Positions 63,634-64,000 of a stretch of DNA of 64,000 bases are shown piece by piece. The DNA lies in the IMG/VR virus record IMGVR_UViG_3300005096_000137, positions 84,428 through 148,427 of that record. The stretch is one strand, 5' to 3'. Below the pieces are notes generated by a model. It had not been told where the DNA came from and made no database searches. It saw only the letters and a program-made list of their open reading frames with translations. The stretch's first letter is position 1. Each line of letters starts with the position of its first letter. The position numbers and the translations under genes are program-made. Source of the stretch: a virus.

Positions 63634-64000
63634 GTGACTTGGGGTAGTGTGTCGGCTGGTATCATGATGCTGTCGAGTGTCTCAAATGGTTGGGCGGTTC
63701 AACGGCTTGGTGTGGCTTGATTCGGCGTGGCTTGATTCGATGGCTGAAGTCCGTGGCTTTCAGTAGTCTAATTGAATAATCGGTGGGGCGGGTAGCCTAG
63801 GAGGGGTGGGCGATCACGGTCGGTAGATTTTATAGAATCCTGAAAATCCTGAAATCCTGAAATCCTGAAAATCCGTGGGATCCCTAAAATCGGTATAGTC
63901 CAGAAAATCGTAGGAACCCATCCAATCCGGACAGTCCATCCAATCCGGACAGTCCATCCAATCCGGACAGTCCATCCAATCCGGACAGTCCATCCAATCC
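63634..64000. other. Non-coding repeat-rich right edge
   Basis: No gene seen. Contains GGCTTGATTCG twice (63712-63740), four ATCCTGAAA units (63837-63875) and an 18-bp tandem array at the end. Related in style to the gap at 53990-54662. Confidence 0.6.
63919..64000 (+). repeat. 18-bp tandem repeat array, cut by window edge
   Basis: CATCCAATCCGGACAGTC repeated four times plus a partial fifth, continuing past the window. Confidence 0.93.

Overview
The window looks like an internal stretch of a large double-stranded DNA phage genome, or a phage-like replicon. About 125 short, tightly packed genes all lie on the + strand, most joined by ATGA, TAATG or GTGA start/stop overlaps. The recognisable functions are typical of large phages: ATP-dependent DNA ligase, PD-(D/E)XK exonuclease, PhoH, an intein-containing class II ribonucleotide reductase, MazG, ThyA, DHFR, deoxyribonucleotidase, two DNA methyltransferases, RNA ligase, RtcB, free-standing HNH endonucleases and ArdA-like antirestriction proteins. 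No tRNA, rRNA, CRISPR array, integrase or convincing minus-strand gene was seen. Virion genes are absent except for one coat-fold protein described below. The many near-consensus TTGACA/TATACT promoters fit a bacterial host with a sigma-70-type polymerase, and the twin-arginine leaders imply a host with a Tat system. The host cannot be named from the sequence. Layout: (1) 1-12.2 kb holds nucleotide metabolism and DNA processing: nucleotidase, ligase, nuclease, GNAT, BCS1-like AAA protein, PhoH, NrdJ with intein, MazG, ThyA and Dam-type methyltransferase. (2) 12.2-13.7 kb holds three tandem paralogs of unknown function. (3) 13.6-17.9 kb is an operon with its own promoter encoding five consecutive twin-arginine-signal proteins; four share a core motif and the fifth is a P22-coat-like, HK97-fold protein behind a Tat leader. 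(4) 17.9-26 kb holds a second methyltransferase, a run of small barrel-like paralogs, an HD hydrolase, an FmdB-type zinc ribbon, a DEDDh exonuclease, a DRB0094-type RNA ligase, two HNH endonucleases and an RlaP-like nucleotidyltransferase. (5) 26-38.8 kb holds mostly unknown small genes, a GHKL-like ATP-binding protein behind a 13-bp repeat array, a cluster of tiny membrane proteins, secreted proteins and a small SAM methyltransferase. (6) 38.9-53.3 kb holds interleaved expansions of at least three unrelated paralog families, plus DHFR, HNH/NUMOD proteins, a Rieske-like protein and RtcB. (7) 53.3-54.7 kb is a mostly non-coding, repeat-rich, origin-like interval. (8) 54.6-62.7 kb is an array of near-identical promoter cassettes, each driving one or a few small, often acidic proteins, including ArdA homologues; this looks like an early, host-takeover or anti-defence region. 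(9) 62.7-64 kb holds a secreted protein, one more small gene, and tandem repeats running off the window. Functionally, the left part supplies deoxynucleotides (NrdJ, ThyA, DHFR, MazG, nucleotidase) and DNA repair or processing. RNA ligase, RlaP and RtcB suggest RNA repair. The methyltransferases and ArdA-like proteins suggest evasion of restriction. The Tat operon suggests modification of the host envelope or periplasm by exported folded proteins. Function assignments rest on motif recognition by eye; no database search was run.
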